DNA of 49,146 bases from Coemansia sp. RSA 922 (taxonomy: Eukaryota > Kickxellomycota > Kickxellomycetes > Kickxellales > Kickxellaceae), in assembly GCA_027577415.1 (NCBI GenBank), contig JANBQS010000037.1, positions 1-49,146 of the forward strand. Direction: 5' to 3'. Positions 13,801 to 20,900 of this stretch are shown here, piece after piece. The stretch's first letter is position 1. Each line of letters opens with the position of its first letter. Position numbers and translations under genes: made by a program. The notes under the pieces were generated by a model, which saw only the letters and a program-made list of their open reading frames with translations, was not told the origin of the DNA and ran no database searches.

Positions 13801-16168
13801 GCCTGCGCTTCTGCTGCTGCTGGCGCAGATCAAGCTGCGGGCCGACGAGGACGACGACGAGGCCGGGTCGCAGTCGGTGTGGGCGCGGTTCAACGCGGAT
13901 CTGGACTTTGTCTTGCGAGACTCGGTGGCGGGTGGTGGCGATGCGCCGAGCGCAATGAGGGCGGAGCTGCCGGAGGATCTGGAGCTGCTGCTGACGATGG
14001 GCGATGCTGACAGCCGCCGGGCGCTCTATGCGCACATGAGGGCGCTGGGGTGGCTGCGCGCGTGGCTGCAGGCTGTGGGCGACTCGGGCGACTACGACGA
14101 CCTGGCGTATTTCATGAGCAGCGCCGACGCCGAGCGCTGCGTGCCGCCGCTGGCCGTGTCTCAGAGCGACAGCGACGTGGGCTTGGCGCTGCGCGAGCTG
14201 ATCGTCGTGCGGCTGCTGAGGCCCGACCGCCTGCTGTCTGCTGCGGTTCGGTTCGGCTCTGCTGCGTTCGATGGCGCGCTGTTCTCGGCCGAGGCGACGC
14301 TGCGCTCGGTGGCGGAGACCGAGAGCGACGCCGTGACGCCGATCGCGCTGTGCTCGGTTGTGGGCCACGACGCCGCCGACCGCGTCGACGCGCTGGCTGC
14401 GGGGTCGCGCGTGCTGCGGTCGGTGGCGATGGGCTCGGTCGAGGGCTTTGCGCTGGCGGACCAGGCCATCGCGGCGGCGGCGGCGCAGGGCTCGTGGGTG
14501 GTGCTGAAGAACGTGCACCTGGCGCCGGCGTGGCTGTCGCAGCTGGAGAAACGCCTGCAGTCCCTGCGTGCGCACGCCGAGTTCCGCCTGTTCCTGACCA
14601 TGGAGATCAACCCGGCGGTGCCGCTCAGTCTGCTGCGCCGGGCGCGCACGCTGGTGTTTGAGCCGCCGCCCGGCGTGCGTGCCAATCTGCTCGACAGCCT
14701 GGGCTCGGTGAGCAGCAGCAGGCAGGAGGGCCCGGCGGAGCGTGCGCGCCTGCACTTCCTCCTGGCGTGGCTGCACGCCGTGGTCATTGAGCGCCTGCGG
14801 TACGCGCCGCTGGGCTGGACGACAAAGTACGAGTTTGGCGATGCTGATTTCTCCTGCGCCCTGGCCACTGTTGACTCGTGGGTCGATCGGGCGCATGTTG
14901 CGGGCCGCGCGAACATTGATCCTGCGCGCATCCCGTGGGCGGCCATTCGCACGCTGCTCAGCGACAGTGTCTATGGCGGCCGCGTTGACAGCGACTTTGA
15001 CCACCAGGTGCTGAGCTCTTTTGTCCAGCGCCTGTTCAGCGCCGACGCCTACGGGGCCGAGTTCCTGCTGGTGGAGGAGCCGCGGCTTGAGGCTCCGGAG
15101 GGCACGCGTGCGGAGGACTTTATTGCCTGGTGCCAGGCGCTGCCCGAGTCTGAGCCGCCGGCGTGGCTGGGGCTGCCGCCTAATGCGGAGACTTTGCTGC
15201 TGGTGCACAAGGGCGAGCGGCTGGTGGCTGACACGCGCAAGCTGCGGGCGCTGATTGACGACGACGAGGACGAGGAGGTCGAGGATGTTGCGCCTGCTGG
15301 GCATGCTGACGAGGCTGCTGTGGATCGCGCCGAGGTGCCTGCCTTTATGCGCCAGGTCGAGGCTCTTGCTGCTGGCTTTGACGCTACTCTGGCGCCTTTG
15401 CACGGCCCGCGAGCAATACTGGCTGGCGAGGAAACCGAAATGACTCCCTTGTTCCGTGTCATGCAGCGCGAGAACTCTGTTGCTCACGCTTTGTTGACCA
15501 AAGTGCGCGGAGATCTGTCGCAGTTGCGCGGTGCGTGTCGTGGCGAGTTGAAGCAGACTAATCATATTCGGGAGCTGCTTTCTGACTTTAGCGCGGGCGT
15601 TGTGCCACGCTCCTGGCTGGCCACCTATGCTGTTCCTCGTGCTTACTCGCTGTCCCGCTGGATGGCCGATTTTGCCGACCGCGTATGTGTAGGCCAGCGT
15701 CTTGCTGAGCGTATTGCCGTGGGCTCAGTTGTGGATGTTGTTAGGGCTAGGAGTGTCTGGCTGGGTGGCCTGTTGTATCCGGAGGCCTTTGTTACGGCTA
15801 CGAGGCAGGCTGTTGCGAAGCGGCTGGGATGCTCGCTGGAGGAGCTTGTCATTCGGCTGAGCGTCATCGATGGGGCTGTGGCTGAGGAGGCATTTGCTGT
15901 GTGTGGGCTCAAGGTGGAGGGCGCTGTGTGGATTGACGGTGCTTTGGAGCTCAATGACGGGAGACATGAGCCGCTGCCGGACTGCTGTATCGAGTGGGTG
16001 CGCAGTGAGGATGTTGAAGGCGATGACAGTGGTCTGGTCACTGTTCCTGTGTACTTGAATACTGATCGCAGGGATTTGTTGTTTGAGGCTCGTCTGCCCT
16101 TTGTTGATGCTACTGCTTTTTCGTCATCGGCTGTTGTTCAGCGTGCCGTGGCTATTGTTGCCGCTTAA
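1871..16168 (+). CDS. DYN1: Cytoplasmic dynein 1 heavy chain
   Basis: This is the minus-end-directed microtubule motor that moves nuclei, spindles and endosomes in fungi. The 4,765-residue product is full length for the family. Residues 1 to about 1300 form the tail, with an acidic stretch and a short polyQ near 215. Four P-loops follow: AAA1 GPAGTGKT 2001-2008 with Walker B ...GVFDEFNR near 2049; AAA2 GSSGSGKT 2301-2308; AAA3 GPPGSGKT 2685-2692; AAA4 GVSGGGKT 3037-3044. The antiparallel stalk coils are about 3290-3410 and 3503-3590, around a microtubule-binding domain beginning near 3411 (NPPSGVKLALEAVC). AAA5, AAA6 and a long C-terminal domain complete the motor. The GSPFGPAGTGKTESVKAL sequence at AAA1 is the cytoplasmic dynein 1 version, so an axonemal or IFT dynein is unlikely. 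No intron is needed. Third-position G/C rises sharply between about 11 and 14.7 kb. Confidence 0.97.
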   Translation: MDDLDGSSSTGDIERTGTPATAAVYCDPNIVKRYLLSLVPVLLGGSGGDSEEDEEAEFDAVKAIFSFPDSSAKCKAFANDPAMPVLYVIKETELAEATEAAASEYAFPTATYVLASELSWKPSHAGSIALIKRGPTLDPTVQLSRQIQVMNLPGPASSASVTSAVADGDSVKDSSSMAGMTASANPYEALHAYVRFAVSPYFNAYVSAKELVEQQQQQAAGGDIDNKDASQAQVQLAQQQGIPMARKKLAELELSLLHLQQNMDIPDTSLNIHPVIMRAVGECRRRGVRPSVEVMDAALLSDSGFLNQLQGDVNGWIKEIQKVTKLDRDPGSGTTSQEINFWLSMERALDRIEDQLASDEIVLTMDVLKAAKRFHATVSFRTDTGLKEAGERVQRYNVLMKDFPINELLAATDIGRISMAVELIFAHFIKKLKLTPYPIVRALPLAEAISRDLHEQLAKVLGHVRLMHMDYVDFDRLVRETQGALEMWESQAKEFSNLARELTRKRSEKFIPIKVRAAHAPLQERLRFVHQFRQQHEQLQQTIVRVMTQGGGSADSSAIDEIRLAYDIVRIVDVLDVTPDGTNVWEHSETAYNERVARVENQIIARLRDRLATARNASEMFRVFSKFNALFVRPKIRGAIQEYQTQLINSVKDDIRRLHDTFKRSYRRSEASMMSQLRDLPPVSGAIVWIRQIERQLDMYMRRVEDVLGRGWELYAEGQRLQADSASFRRKLDTRPLFDAWYNDISRRDLTVGGRVFLVTRHRATGNAFQLGISFDAQLITLFKEVRELLWLGFQVPHTLVTMARDGKRVYPYAVSLMETTKIYRQASHRLQQHPEVLALAAGYRSDVMLCVRKGMGLKWQYFVTSSAGTGDSHESNRNATFVREFSGVVSLFQEKVEALIALNDEINAAVRELSSCPYAQDNFTAILDRIQALIDRLNLDNYANLEQWVGELDGRLEQVLTMRLSRAIHAWVAEFDRAPPAVGDDSDTADALLANSSGPSRKHHRNQAPASSSTKDVDADDEVTPQIRTLVHELRIRNQVMYLDPPLENARASWIQQLHAWLAAICQQRRPQAARYELVANADADDLEYDNLVLEYDPGHRVTSATTVGNRSLVSSSYKDLLSRLPSNSLFEAYRSIEARTTQAASYVAIWLQYQALWDLQSDYVLQFLGDDLTRWQAMLLEIKRARSTFDNSETAKYIGAHCIVDYEQVQAKVNAKYDNWQREILNRFGSRLGSAMRDTCQAIASARHELETHSAESSTTSEVVTFITFVQELKRKCPGWQRDVEDVFRGGQRVLEKQRFQFPTDWMYLDQVEGEWSAFNEILKRKTSVIQEQLPSLQMKIIAEDRAVDSRIASLCADWERSKPVQGSLRPDVATNTLGVFHQRITRTLEECELVCRAKEALDMDSVRDERLTPVLEEVADLRAVWAALAAIWREVDELRDTPWASVVVRKVRQQLDRQLTESKQLPNRMRQYAAFEYMQKTLRALLKANTVVADLKSDALRDRHWRQLFKALRLPASASVSELTLGAVWDFDIVRNESLIREVIVVAQGEMALEEFLGQIRETWTGYVLELIPYQGKCRLIKGWDDVFAKCSEQSSALAAMKASPYYKVFEEEAGAWEDKLNRIHLLFDVWVDVQRQWVYLEGIFSGSADIKHMLPVESSRFQNINTEFLAAMKKVYKSPFVLDVLNLPNIQRSLERLADLLGKIQKALGEYLERERSSFPRFYFVGDEDLLEIIGNAKDVPRIQKHLRKMFAGLAFIQLSDDNALVTGMSSREGEHIAFRQPVDLKQFPKINDWLAAIEREMRLTLATLLGRAIAQLEAIQSSGLDGARFRSWVAEMPAQLVVLAKQAVWTRRVEVALQQQQRGGSALAAVLSDVEGELQVLADAVLEDLGALDRKKSEHLITELVHQRDVVRVLIEAHVTSDQDFAWLSQMRFCYNPDTSDDLLGCLIVRMADAQFRYGFEYLGVQERLVQTPLTDRCYLTLTQALERRLGGSPFGPAGTGKTESVKALATQLGRFALVFCCDENFDFQAMGRIFVGLCQVGAWGVFDEFNRLDERILSAVSQQIQTIQLGLRRAYESPTVAAVTEIELLDHKVRLNLDTGIFITMNPGYAGRSNLPDNLKKLFRSFAMTKPDRDLIAQVMLYSQGFRQAELLASKVVPLFNLCAEQLSQQPHYDFGLRALKSVLVSAGNLKRDRLLQHGNEAVDSSSVDEQGLVIQSIRETVVPKLVAQDIELLSSLLEDVFPGIEYRAASITRLREAILEVCRQRNWVAGSRWMDKVVQLYQIQAIHHGLMMVGSSGSGKTSAWQVLLAALERVEGIEGVSYVIDPKSVSKDDLYGTLDPTTREWRDGLFTHLLRKIIDNVRGESGRRHWIIFDGDVDPEWVENLNSVLDDNRLLTLPNGERLALPPNVRVMFEVETLRYATLATVSRCGMVWFSDDTVGADMAMERYLRTLRTEALGDEGDEGMTTTTAQHLAESAGDSGGDQSLSPAMQVQTLAAAVLERYFAQDGLVERALEYAGSLEHIMEFTRARALGTLFTLLDRAVVNIVGHNAQYPDFPLSDETVTALVGRRLALALVWSLAGDAGQAGRRLMSEFVGGAAAGAIELPPMGSDETIMDYDVAVRGGAAEWQAWTSRVPRVDVESHRVVEAGLVVPTTDTLRHEEVLYAWLAGHKPLVLCGPPGSGKTMTLLAALRKLPDLEVAGLNFSSATTPELVLKTVEQHCEYRRTPNGLVLAPTAIGRWLVVFCDEINLPAEDRYGTQRVISFLRGLVERGGFWRSGGSSQQHQWVKLERIQFVGACNPPTDPGRVALSQRFLRHAPVVLVDYPGEQSLVQIYSVLARAALRVQPHLAGYAESVAQAMVDVYVASQRRFTADQQAHYVYSPRELTRWVRGIYEAARPLETLSGTGLVRLWAHEGLRLFQDRLVEQGEKRWTDDKINEVARRRFMGSGSAGDLDVGQALQRPILFSNWLTREYTAVGREELREHTRARLRVFYEEELDVPLVLFDDALDHALRLDRVFRQPQGHALLIGVSGGGKTTLARFVAWVNGLSVVQVKAHGGYGAADFDDDLRTVLRRSGCRGEKVCFIVDESNVLDSALVERMNTLLANAEVPGLFEGDEHAALMTACREGASRDGLMLDSGEELHKWFTQQVARNLHVVFTMNPPADGSGGLAARAATSPALFNRCVLDWFGDWSDQALFQVARELTASVDLTQLESVAGEQAGNYEERRDAVAHALVAAHQAVRGLNSQLLRRPGGGGKFVGLYCTPRHFLDQLQHFVRLHGERRDALEDEQRHVNVGLERLQSTVAQVEELRVALAATGAELAFKDRQATDKLQQIVRDQQEAEQQQAASKALQEEVAAARVAIAERQRVVGLDLARAEPAVEEAQRAVSNIKKQHLSEVRAMANPPSGVKLALEAVCALLGHRAADWKALQAVVRRDDFIASIVGFDTDRHVTKALRAHMRRTFLDRPEFTFDAVSRASKACGPLVTWVVAQVEFSDILERVAPLRAEVAQLEADAHESEERASALAATVLRLEAALAAYKAEYALLIAETERLRNEVGRVEGKVARSQRLLASLGGERGRWDAGRAAFGAQMATLVGDALLGAALLAYAGPYDQPRRAALVRRWGGHLSRAGIAVRAGLRLSEFLAPAEDRLAWLACGLPDDDLAAENAAMLARFNRYPLVVDPAGTATRFLQAQQQGLVVTSFLDAAFLKHVEAALRFGTAVLVTDAEHLDPVLNPVLNREVRRAGGRVLVRLGSTDVDVSPAFRLILATRDSGAPLAADLVSRVTLVNFTVTRASLQAQCLAHAMRHARPDVDERRRGLLRLQGELRLRLRALESQLLHALAATQGSILDDDAVVATLETLKADAAEIERQAADADAVMRDVDAVAAAFTPLARASAAVYFALDRLPALHAFYQFSLPFFERIFHAAVASAPAELPEPQRLAAMRSEMFRLAYARAASSLHHERQPALLLLLAQIKLRADEDDDEAGSQSVWARFNADLDFVLRDSVAGGGDAPSAMRAELPEDLELLLTMGDADSRRALYAHMRALGWLRAWLQAVGDSGDYDDLAYFMSSADAERCVPPLAVSQSDSDVGLALRELIVVRLLRPDRLLSAAVRFGSAAFDGALFSAEATLRSVAETESDAVTPIALCSVVGHDAADRVDALAAGSRVLRSVAMGSVEGFALADQAIAAAAAQGSWVVLKNVHLAPAWLSQLEKRLQSLRAHAEFRLFLTMEINPAVPLSLLRRARTLVFEPPPGVRANLLDSLGSVSSSRQEGPAERARLHFLLAWLHAVVIERLRYAPLGWTTKYEFGDADFSCALATVDSWVDRAHVAGRANIDPARIPWAAIRTLLSDSVYGGRVDSDFDHQVLSSFVQRLFSADAYGAEFLLVEEPRLEAPEGTRAEDFIAWCQALPESEPPAWLGLPPNAETLLLVHKGERLVADTRKLRALIDDDEDEEVEDVAPAGHADEAAVDRAEVPAFMRQVEALAAGFDATLAPLHGPRAILAGEETEMTPLFRVMQRENSVAHALLTKVRGDLSQLRGACRGELKQTNHIRELLSDFSAGVVPRSWLATYAVPRAYSLSRWMADFADRVCVGQRLAERIAVGSVVDVVRARSVWLGGLLYPEAFVTATRQAVAKRLGCSLEELVIRLSVIDGAVAEEAFAVCGLKVEGAVWIDGALELNDGRHEPLPDCCIEWVRSEDVEGDDSGLVTVPVYLNTDRRDLLFEARLPFVDATAFSSSAVVQRAVAIVAA

Positions 16169-16553
16169 TTCTTTTGTTCGTCTAATACTCTTCGATATCA
16201 ACTTTTTTGGAACATCTCTGGCACCTTGATTTTTTTTTATCAATTTGTTGTCAATCCTTTTTTTGACACGGCGTCGATCTCCTTTTTTGGAAATGGGGTG
16301 TGTGCAGAAGGATTTGCCTTCTTATTAGAAAGCAGTAAGGAAAGAACCCCCCAAAAAGAGGGAAAGAGGACCATGGGCTCATTTTTTCCTATCCTTCCAA
16401 GTTGTGTGGACTGTTTTCCTCTTTCTCCCTCTTTTTTTTCTCTCTTGAAGTTTAAATCTATTTTTGTCTATTACTTTTTTGTCTATACTCTTGTTTTTAT
16501 TTTATCGGGTATTTTTTTGATTAACCTATATCGAGGAAAGGAAAAAAACAATC
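16169..16553. other. Intergenic: pyrimidine-rich promoter
   Basis: The 385 bp are T/C-rich with a dense pyrimidine tract at about 16,385-16,515 leading to the gene at 16,554. An ATG-free reading frame crosses it but has no protein-like character. Confidence 0.4.
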
Positions 16554-17198
16554 ATGTTCAAGGGAACTTTAATATTTCTATTATTGGCGGGTCTGTGTTT
16601 TGGCGATATTGTATTATCAGTAGCCGCGCCACAAAACATGGATGCGTATCTCGGAGTACTTTCACGGGCATGGAGTAGGGTATACCCACAATTAGAAGCA
16701 CAGTTGGAGACCGCTCGTGTGCAGGTGCCTGCAGAGTACCATCACATGTTAAAGATACTTAGTATCACCGGAGTACCTAGCACTTATGATCAGGAGTGGG
16801 CACGTGGGTTTGTCGATAATGCGCAGAGGATTGGGCCTACTACTATTTATGCTAAAGATATTGAGGGCGCTATGGATGATCCGGCTATGAGGCCGACTGA
16901 TGTGGTTACTACTGATGAGCGTGGTAGTGTCGCTACTATTACTAATGCGCCGATGGAACGGCCTACTATTGTTGTCGCTGTTAATGGCAATGTTCGGGCT
17001 GGACATGAGGCTGTGGAGGGTTCTTCGAGCTCGGGTACCGGCTCGTCGGAGGGCTCGTCTTCGGGTTCGTCTGGCTTGGCTTCGGGATCATCGGAGCGCT
17101 CATCGTCTAGCTCATCTGATGGCCCATTGCGGATTCCACTATTGACTAGTACTGTGATGATGTTTGCGTTGATTTCTGCTGCGGCTTCATTTTTCTAA
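16554..17198 (+). CDS. Ser-rich GPI-anchored surface protein, paralogue of the protein at 132
   Basis: The 214-residue product has a signal peptide (about 1-24), a globular part (about 25-110), and a Ser/Gly-rich stalk (about 150-187). It ends in S-D-G followed by a hydrophobic C-terminus, consistent with GPI anchoring near residue 188. Its region with VPSTYDQ preceded by a hydrophobic helix matches the equivalent VPTAYDD region of the protein at 132-575, so this is probably a dispersed duplicate that gained a stalk. Codon use is T-rich (ACT, GCT, GAT), unlike the GC-rich dynein end just upstream. The start is the first ATG after a purine-rich GGAAAGGAAAAAAACAATC leader. Function unknown; a surface location is inferred. 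Confidence 0.78.
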   Translation: MFKGTLIFLLLAGLCFGDIVLSVAAPQNMDAYLGVLSRAWSRVYPQLEAQLETARVQVPAEYHHMLKILSITGVPSTYDQEWARGFVDNAQRIGPTTIYAKDIEGAMDDPAMRPTDVVTTDERGSVATITNAPMERPTIVVAVNGNVRAGHEAVEGSSSSGTGSSEGSSSGSSGLASGSSERSSSSSSDGPLRIPLLTSTVMMFALISAAASFF

Positions 17199-17835
17199 TT
17201 ATCTTTTATATATGCGTTTTGATACTGAAATAAAAAAAATTGTTTATTTATTTATTTTTCAATTACTGTATGTCACTAGAGATAATAGAGTGGTGGCGTG
17301 ATAGCACACTTGGCATCCCCTCTTTTTTTTTTCAGGGGCGGGCCATGTGTCTTGTCAAAATTGCATAAAATGCATCATATAGGTACTGCCGCAGTAAATT
17401 GCTTGGGACAGCTGATCTACATAAAACCGCAGCAACTCCGAACAAATTCAAAACACTTGAAAATAATCTAAAAGTATACGAATAGGGAGCGGAAGATCCG
17501 CCGTGTTGTCCCGATCCACCCGATATAGCTTACTCAACCAAATACTCACTAGGGTGGGAAAAACATCGCTCATCTTTAGTTGACGCATTTGGTTTCTTTT
17601 TTTCTTTCATTGTTGCTGCGGCCCTTCCTCACCCCCAAAGGCGGACTCGTATTTTTTGGGTAGATAAAGACAAGACAACTTTCCACCTCTTCTCTTTCTT
17701 TCTCTTTTTTCCCACTTTTTTTTTATTACTCCAAGTGTTGTATTCGATTTGATCAAAGAATCCCTTCTCTCACCCCCCGCAAAAAAAGAAGCCACGCAGC
17801 TATCCCTAAGCTCTGCTTGCTCTAAATTAAAAAAG
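17199..17835. other. Intergenic and 5' leader of the ABC transporter gene
   Basis: No coding signal is visible. AATAAAAAAAATTG near 17,229 is a polyadenylation-type signal for the upstream gene. A T/C-rich stretch at about 17,580-17,810 is the likely promoter and leader of the transporter gene. Confidence 0.4.
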
Positions 17836-17916
17836 GTTGGTACCACGTCAACTCTCTTCTTTAGTTTTTCTTCTTATCTACTAACTTTTTTTATTCTTCT
17901 TGACTCCCCTGTGTAG
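17836..17916 (+). other. Probable 81-nt intron in the 5' UTR of the ABC transporter gene
   Basis: The donor GTTGGT (17836-17841), a perfect TACTAAC branch site (17879-17885), a T-rich tract and the acceptor TGTAG (ending 17916) lie in the right order. The branch-to-acceptor distance is about 32 nt. The intron ends three bases before the ATG at 17920. No usable upstream ATG is in frame, so it would be non-coding. Confidence 0.65.
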
Positions 17917-17919
17917 ATC

Positions 17920-20900
17920 ATGGTTACTGTCGCCAGATCTTTGACTTCAACTGTATCGGCAGCAGCTGCAGTGTCGCTACTATACCAAGCTACCACGCAT
18001 ATTTCGTTTTACTCGGACAATAAGCACCACCGCAAAGCCCTATGTGGTAAAGGATCGCATTGGGAATGGTCGCTGAGTAGCGACTGCTACCGCGTTGGCT
18101 TTTTGTGGCCTCTCTTACTGATGCTGGCAGCTGGTTTATCCTTTGCTATGCTGGCTGTTTACTGTTTGTTGCCTGGCACTTTCAAGTCAGCTGGATTTTG
18201 TGGCGTTGGAAACAGGGAAAAGCCCGTGCGCCGCCCGCTTGGCCCAGCTATTATGCGCGACAATCGCGCCAAGGTTGGTCGTTATATCGTGGCTCTGTCT
18301 GTCGCTCAGGCTGCACTGCTTATTTACGCCGGGAGCCACAAGGCTGAAGCTGCTGTCTTCACGCACTTGTACACGTCGCTTGTGGCTCACTTTTCTGTGC
18401 TGATCGCGATTTGCAATGCCGTCTTCCTTGCTATTTACGTCTACAGCAACCGCATGCTGTACGCGGGCTTGTTCCCCTGGCCGCTGCCCACATTGGTACT
18501 ATTGCATCTGATTGTCGGTTCGTGTGAGATCTACTATTCGTTTTTCACTCCGGCGACGCGCAATGTGCCTATTTTCGGTCGTAAGGCGTCTCTGTATTCG
18601 AACACTTTGGTTGTCTCGACGTTTGTGAGCGTAATTCTCTTGCTCACTTATACACGCGCCCAGCTGCGGCCCGTGTTTGTCCGCCCGCCCGTTACAGGAC
18701 CAGCTGCCACGAATCAGCAGTTGGAGTACTCGCTGGCAGACGATGTCGAGGCTAATGCCGATGACGATGAGACGACTCCGCTTGCTCGTCGTGCTGACCA
18801 GAAGCCAGTGCCTCTAGTCGAGTCTCCCGAGTTCAATGTCTCTTGGTACAGTACGTTGGCGTTCTCTTGGAGCAACGATATTCTGCGCCGAGGCACAGCG
18901 CGCCCACTCGAGGCTACCAACTTGTATTACTTGGACGAGTCTGACATGCCCATTCCCAGCTGGCGTCGCTATCTGCGTTATCGCAAGCCAGGTCGTTCGC
19001 TGCTAGTGACCATTATGATGGTCTTTGCGCCTGAGCTCATCCTGCAGGCGATTTTGTCCTTGTCGACCTCTATTTTGTACTTTTCCGGCCCTTTCTTCTT
19101 GCAGCGTATCTTGCGCTCCATCGAGGTACTGGGCGGCGGCAGCAGTGGTAGGGACCAAAACCTTCCGGCGGAAAAGTCTATTCGCGGCGCTTACCTTGAC
19201 GCATTCGGTCTGCTGTTCTTTACTCTGGCTGCCTCTACTCTCTCGAACCAGACTCTGTGGGTCGGTCGTCACATTGGATTCCGCATAAAGGGTCTTCTCG
19301 TCGCAGAGCTCTCGTCAAAGACCCTCCGTCGTCGCGGAAAGGGCTCTTGGGAGGATGCCAAATCTGCGGACGATAAAGAAAAGGATGAGGACGAGGACGA
19401 CGCTGCACCTACGGCGCAGGCTGCTGCTGATGGTAAGATTATGAACCTGCTGACCGCTGATTTTTCAAAAGTGTCAGAGGTTGCCGCCTACCTGGACAAC
19501 GTCTATTCGCTGCCACTTATACTGTTTATCGGTATCTGGTACATGTACCTGTTGCTGGGAGTTTCTGCGCTGGTCGGTCTCTCAATGTCGATACTCTACG
19601 TACCGCTGTCCAAAATGCTGTTCAAGTACCTGACCAAAGTTGAGGAGAAGCTGACCTCGCTTAGCGATGAGCGTGTCACGGTAATTACCGAGCTGCTACA
19701 GGGCATTAAGGCTGTTAAGCTGTTTGGCTGGGAGTCGCGGTTCTTGGAGATGGTCGATGAGAGACGCGAGCGTCAGCTAAAGTACATGTGGAAGCTGCTG
19801 CTTGCCTGGGTCCGTGTCAACGTTGCTTCGTCGTTGGCGCCGATGCTAGTGCTTGTCATTATCTTTGTGGTCTATATTATCGGGTTCGGCAACAGGCTTA
19901 CGGCAGAGATCGCCTTCACTACTATCTCGGTCTTCCAGCTTATCCGTATTGTGTTTGAGCACTTGCCTGGGTTCTTGAACTGGGTTATTGGCGGCTACGT
20001 CGCACTCGGTCGTATTGACTCGTACCTTGCCCAGCCGCAAGTCCAGGATTTGGAGAACCGCGTTGTTAATGCCGATTCTGGAAGCGATGAGCTGGGCTTT
20101 GTGGGTGCTGATCTGGAGTGGGACAGCCCCAGCAGCAATTCCAAGTCTGACGGTAAAGATCTGACTGGTGTTGAGACTCCAGATGTCACCGAGAACACGC
20201 CATTGCTGGCCGACTCTACCGCCGCCGCTACGCCGCACTCGCAGCTTGCGCTTTCGCCTGTCAACGAGTCGTATGCCTCGCTCGACCGCGACGATGGCAG
20301 CAGTAAGCGTCACAGCAGCAGTGACGATGATGACTTGGTGAGGTTTGCACTCAAGGACATTGACGTGCGATTCCCGCATGGCGTGCTTTCGATTGTTGCT
20401 GGACCGACTGGTTCGGGCAAATCATCTTTGCTCTCAGCGCTTATTGGCGAGATGACACTGACGCGTGGCCGCATTCTATTGCCTACGGTTGACTCGAGAC
20501 TAGATGCCAACGGCGACTATAGGTACCGCGACATTATCGACCTCTCTGACGAGGGCCTGGCTATTCGCGATATCGCCTATGTCGCTCAGGAGGCGTGGCT
20601 GCGGAATGCTACTATCCGCGAAAACATTCTGTTTGGCGAGCAGTACGATGCCTCTCGTTACGAAGAAGTGCTGCGTGTGTGCGCGTTGAAGCCTGACTTT
20701 AGGATCTTGAGTGCTGGCGACCAGACTGAGATTGGCGAGCGCGGCGTGACTTTGTCTGGCGGTCAGAAGCAGAGAGTAGCTCTGGCCCGCGCTGTCTATT
20801 CGAGCCGCCGCATTTTGCTTATTGACGACTGCTTGTCGGCGGTTGACGCGCACACAGCAAAGCACATTCTGATGGAGTGCTTGCTGAGCAAGACGCCGCT

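Noticed and set aside
12640..14010. 456-codon plus-strand frame inside the dynein gene
   Set aside because: Ala/Gly/Arg-rich shadow of the dynein frame, caused by the same GC3 bias.
10259..15565. 1,768-codon open frame antisense to the dynein gene
   Set aside because: It lies exactly under the GC3-rich part of dynein. It is made of Arg/Gln/His/Pro-rich sequence with no domain, as expected when third positions are G/C and stops are suppressed on the opposite strand.
16226..16678. 150-codon frame upstream of the surface-protein gene at 16554
   Set aside because: Starts without ATG in a T-rich leader, Phe/Ser/Leu-rich composition from pyrimidine tracts, and overlaps the real gene in another frame.
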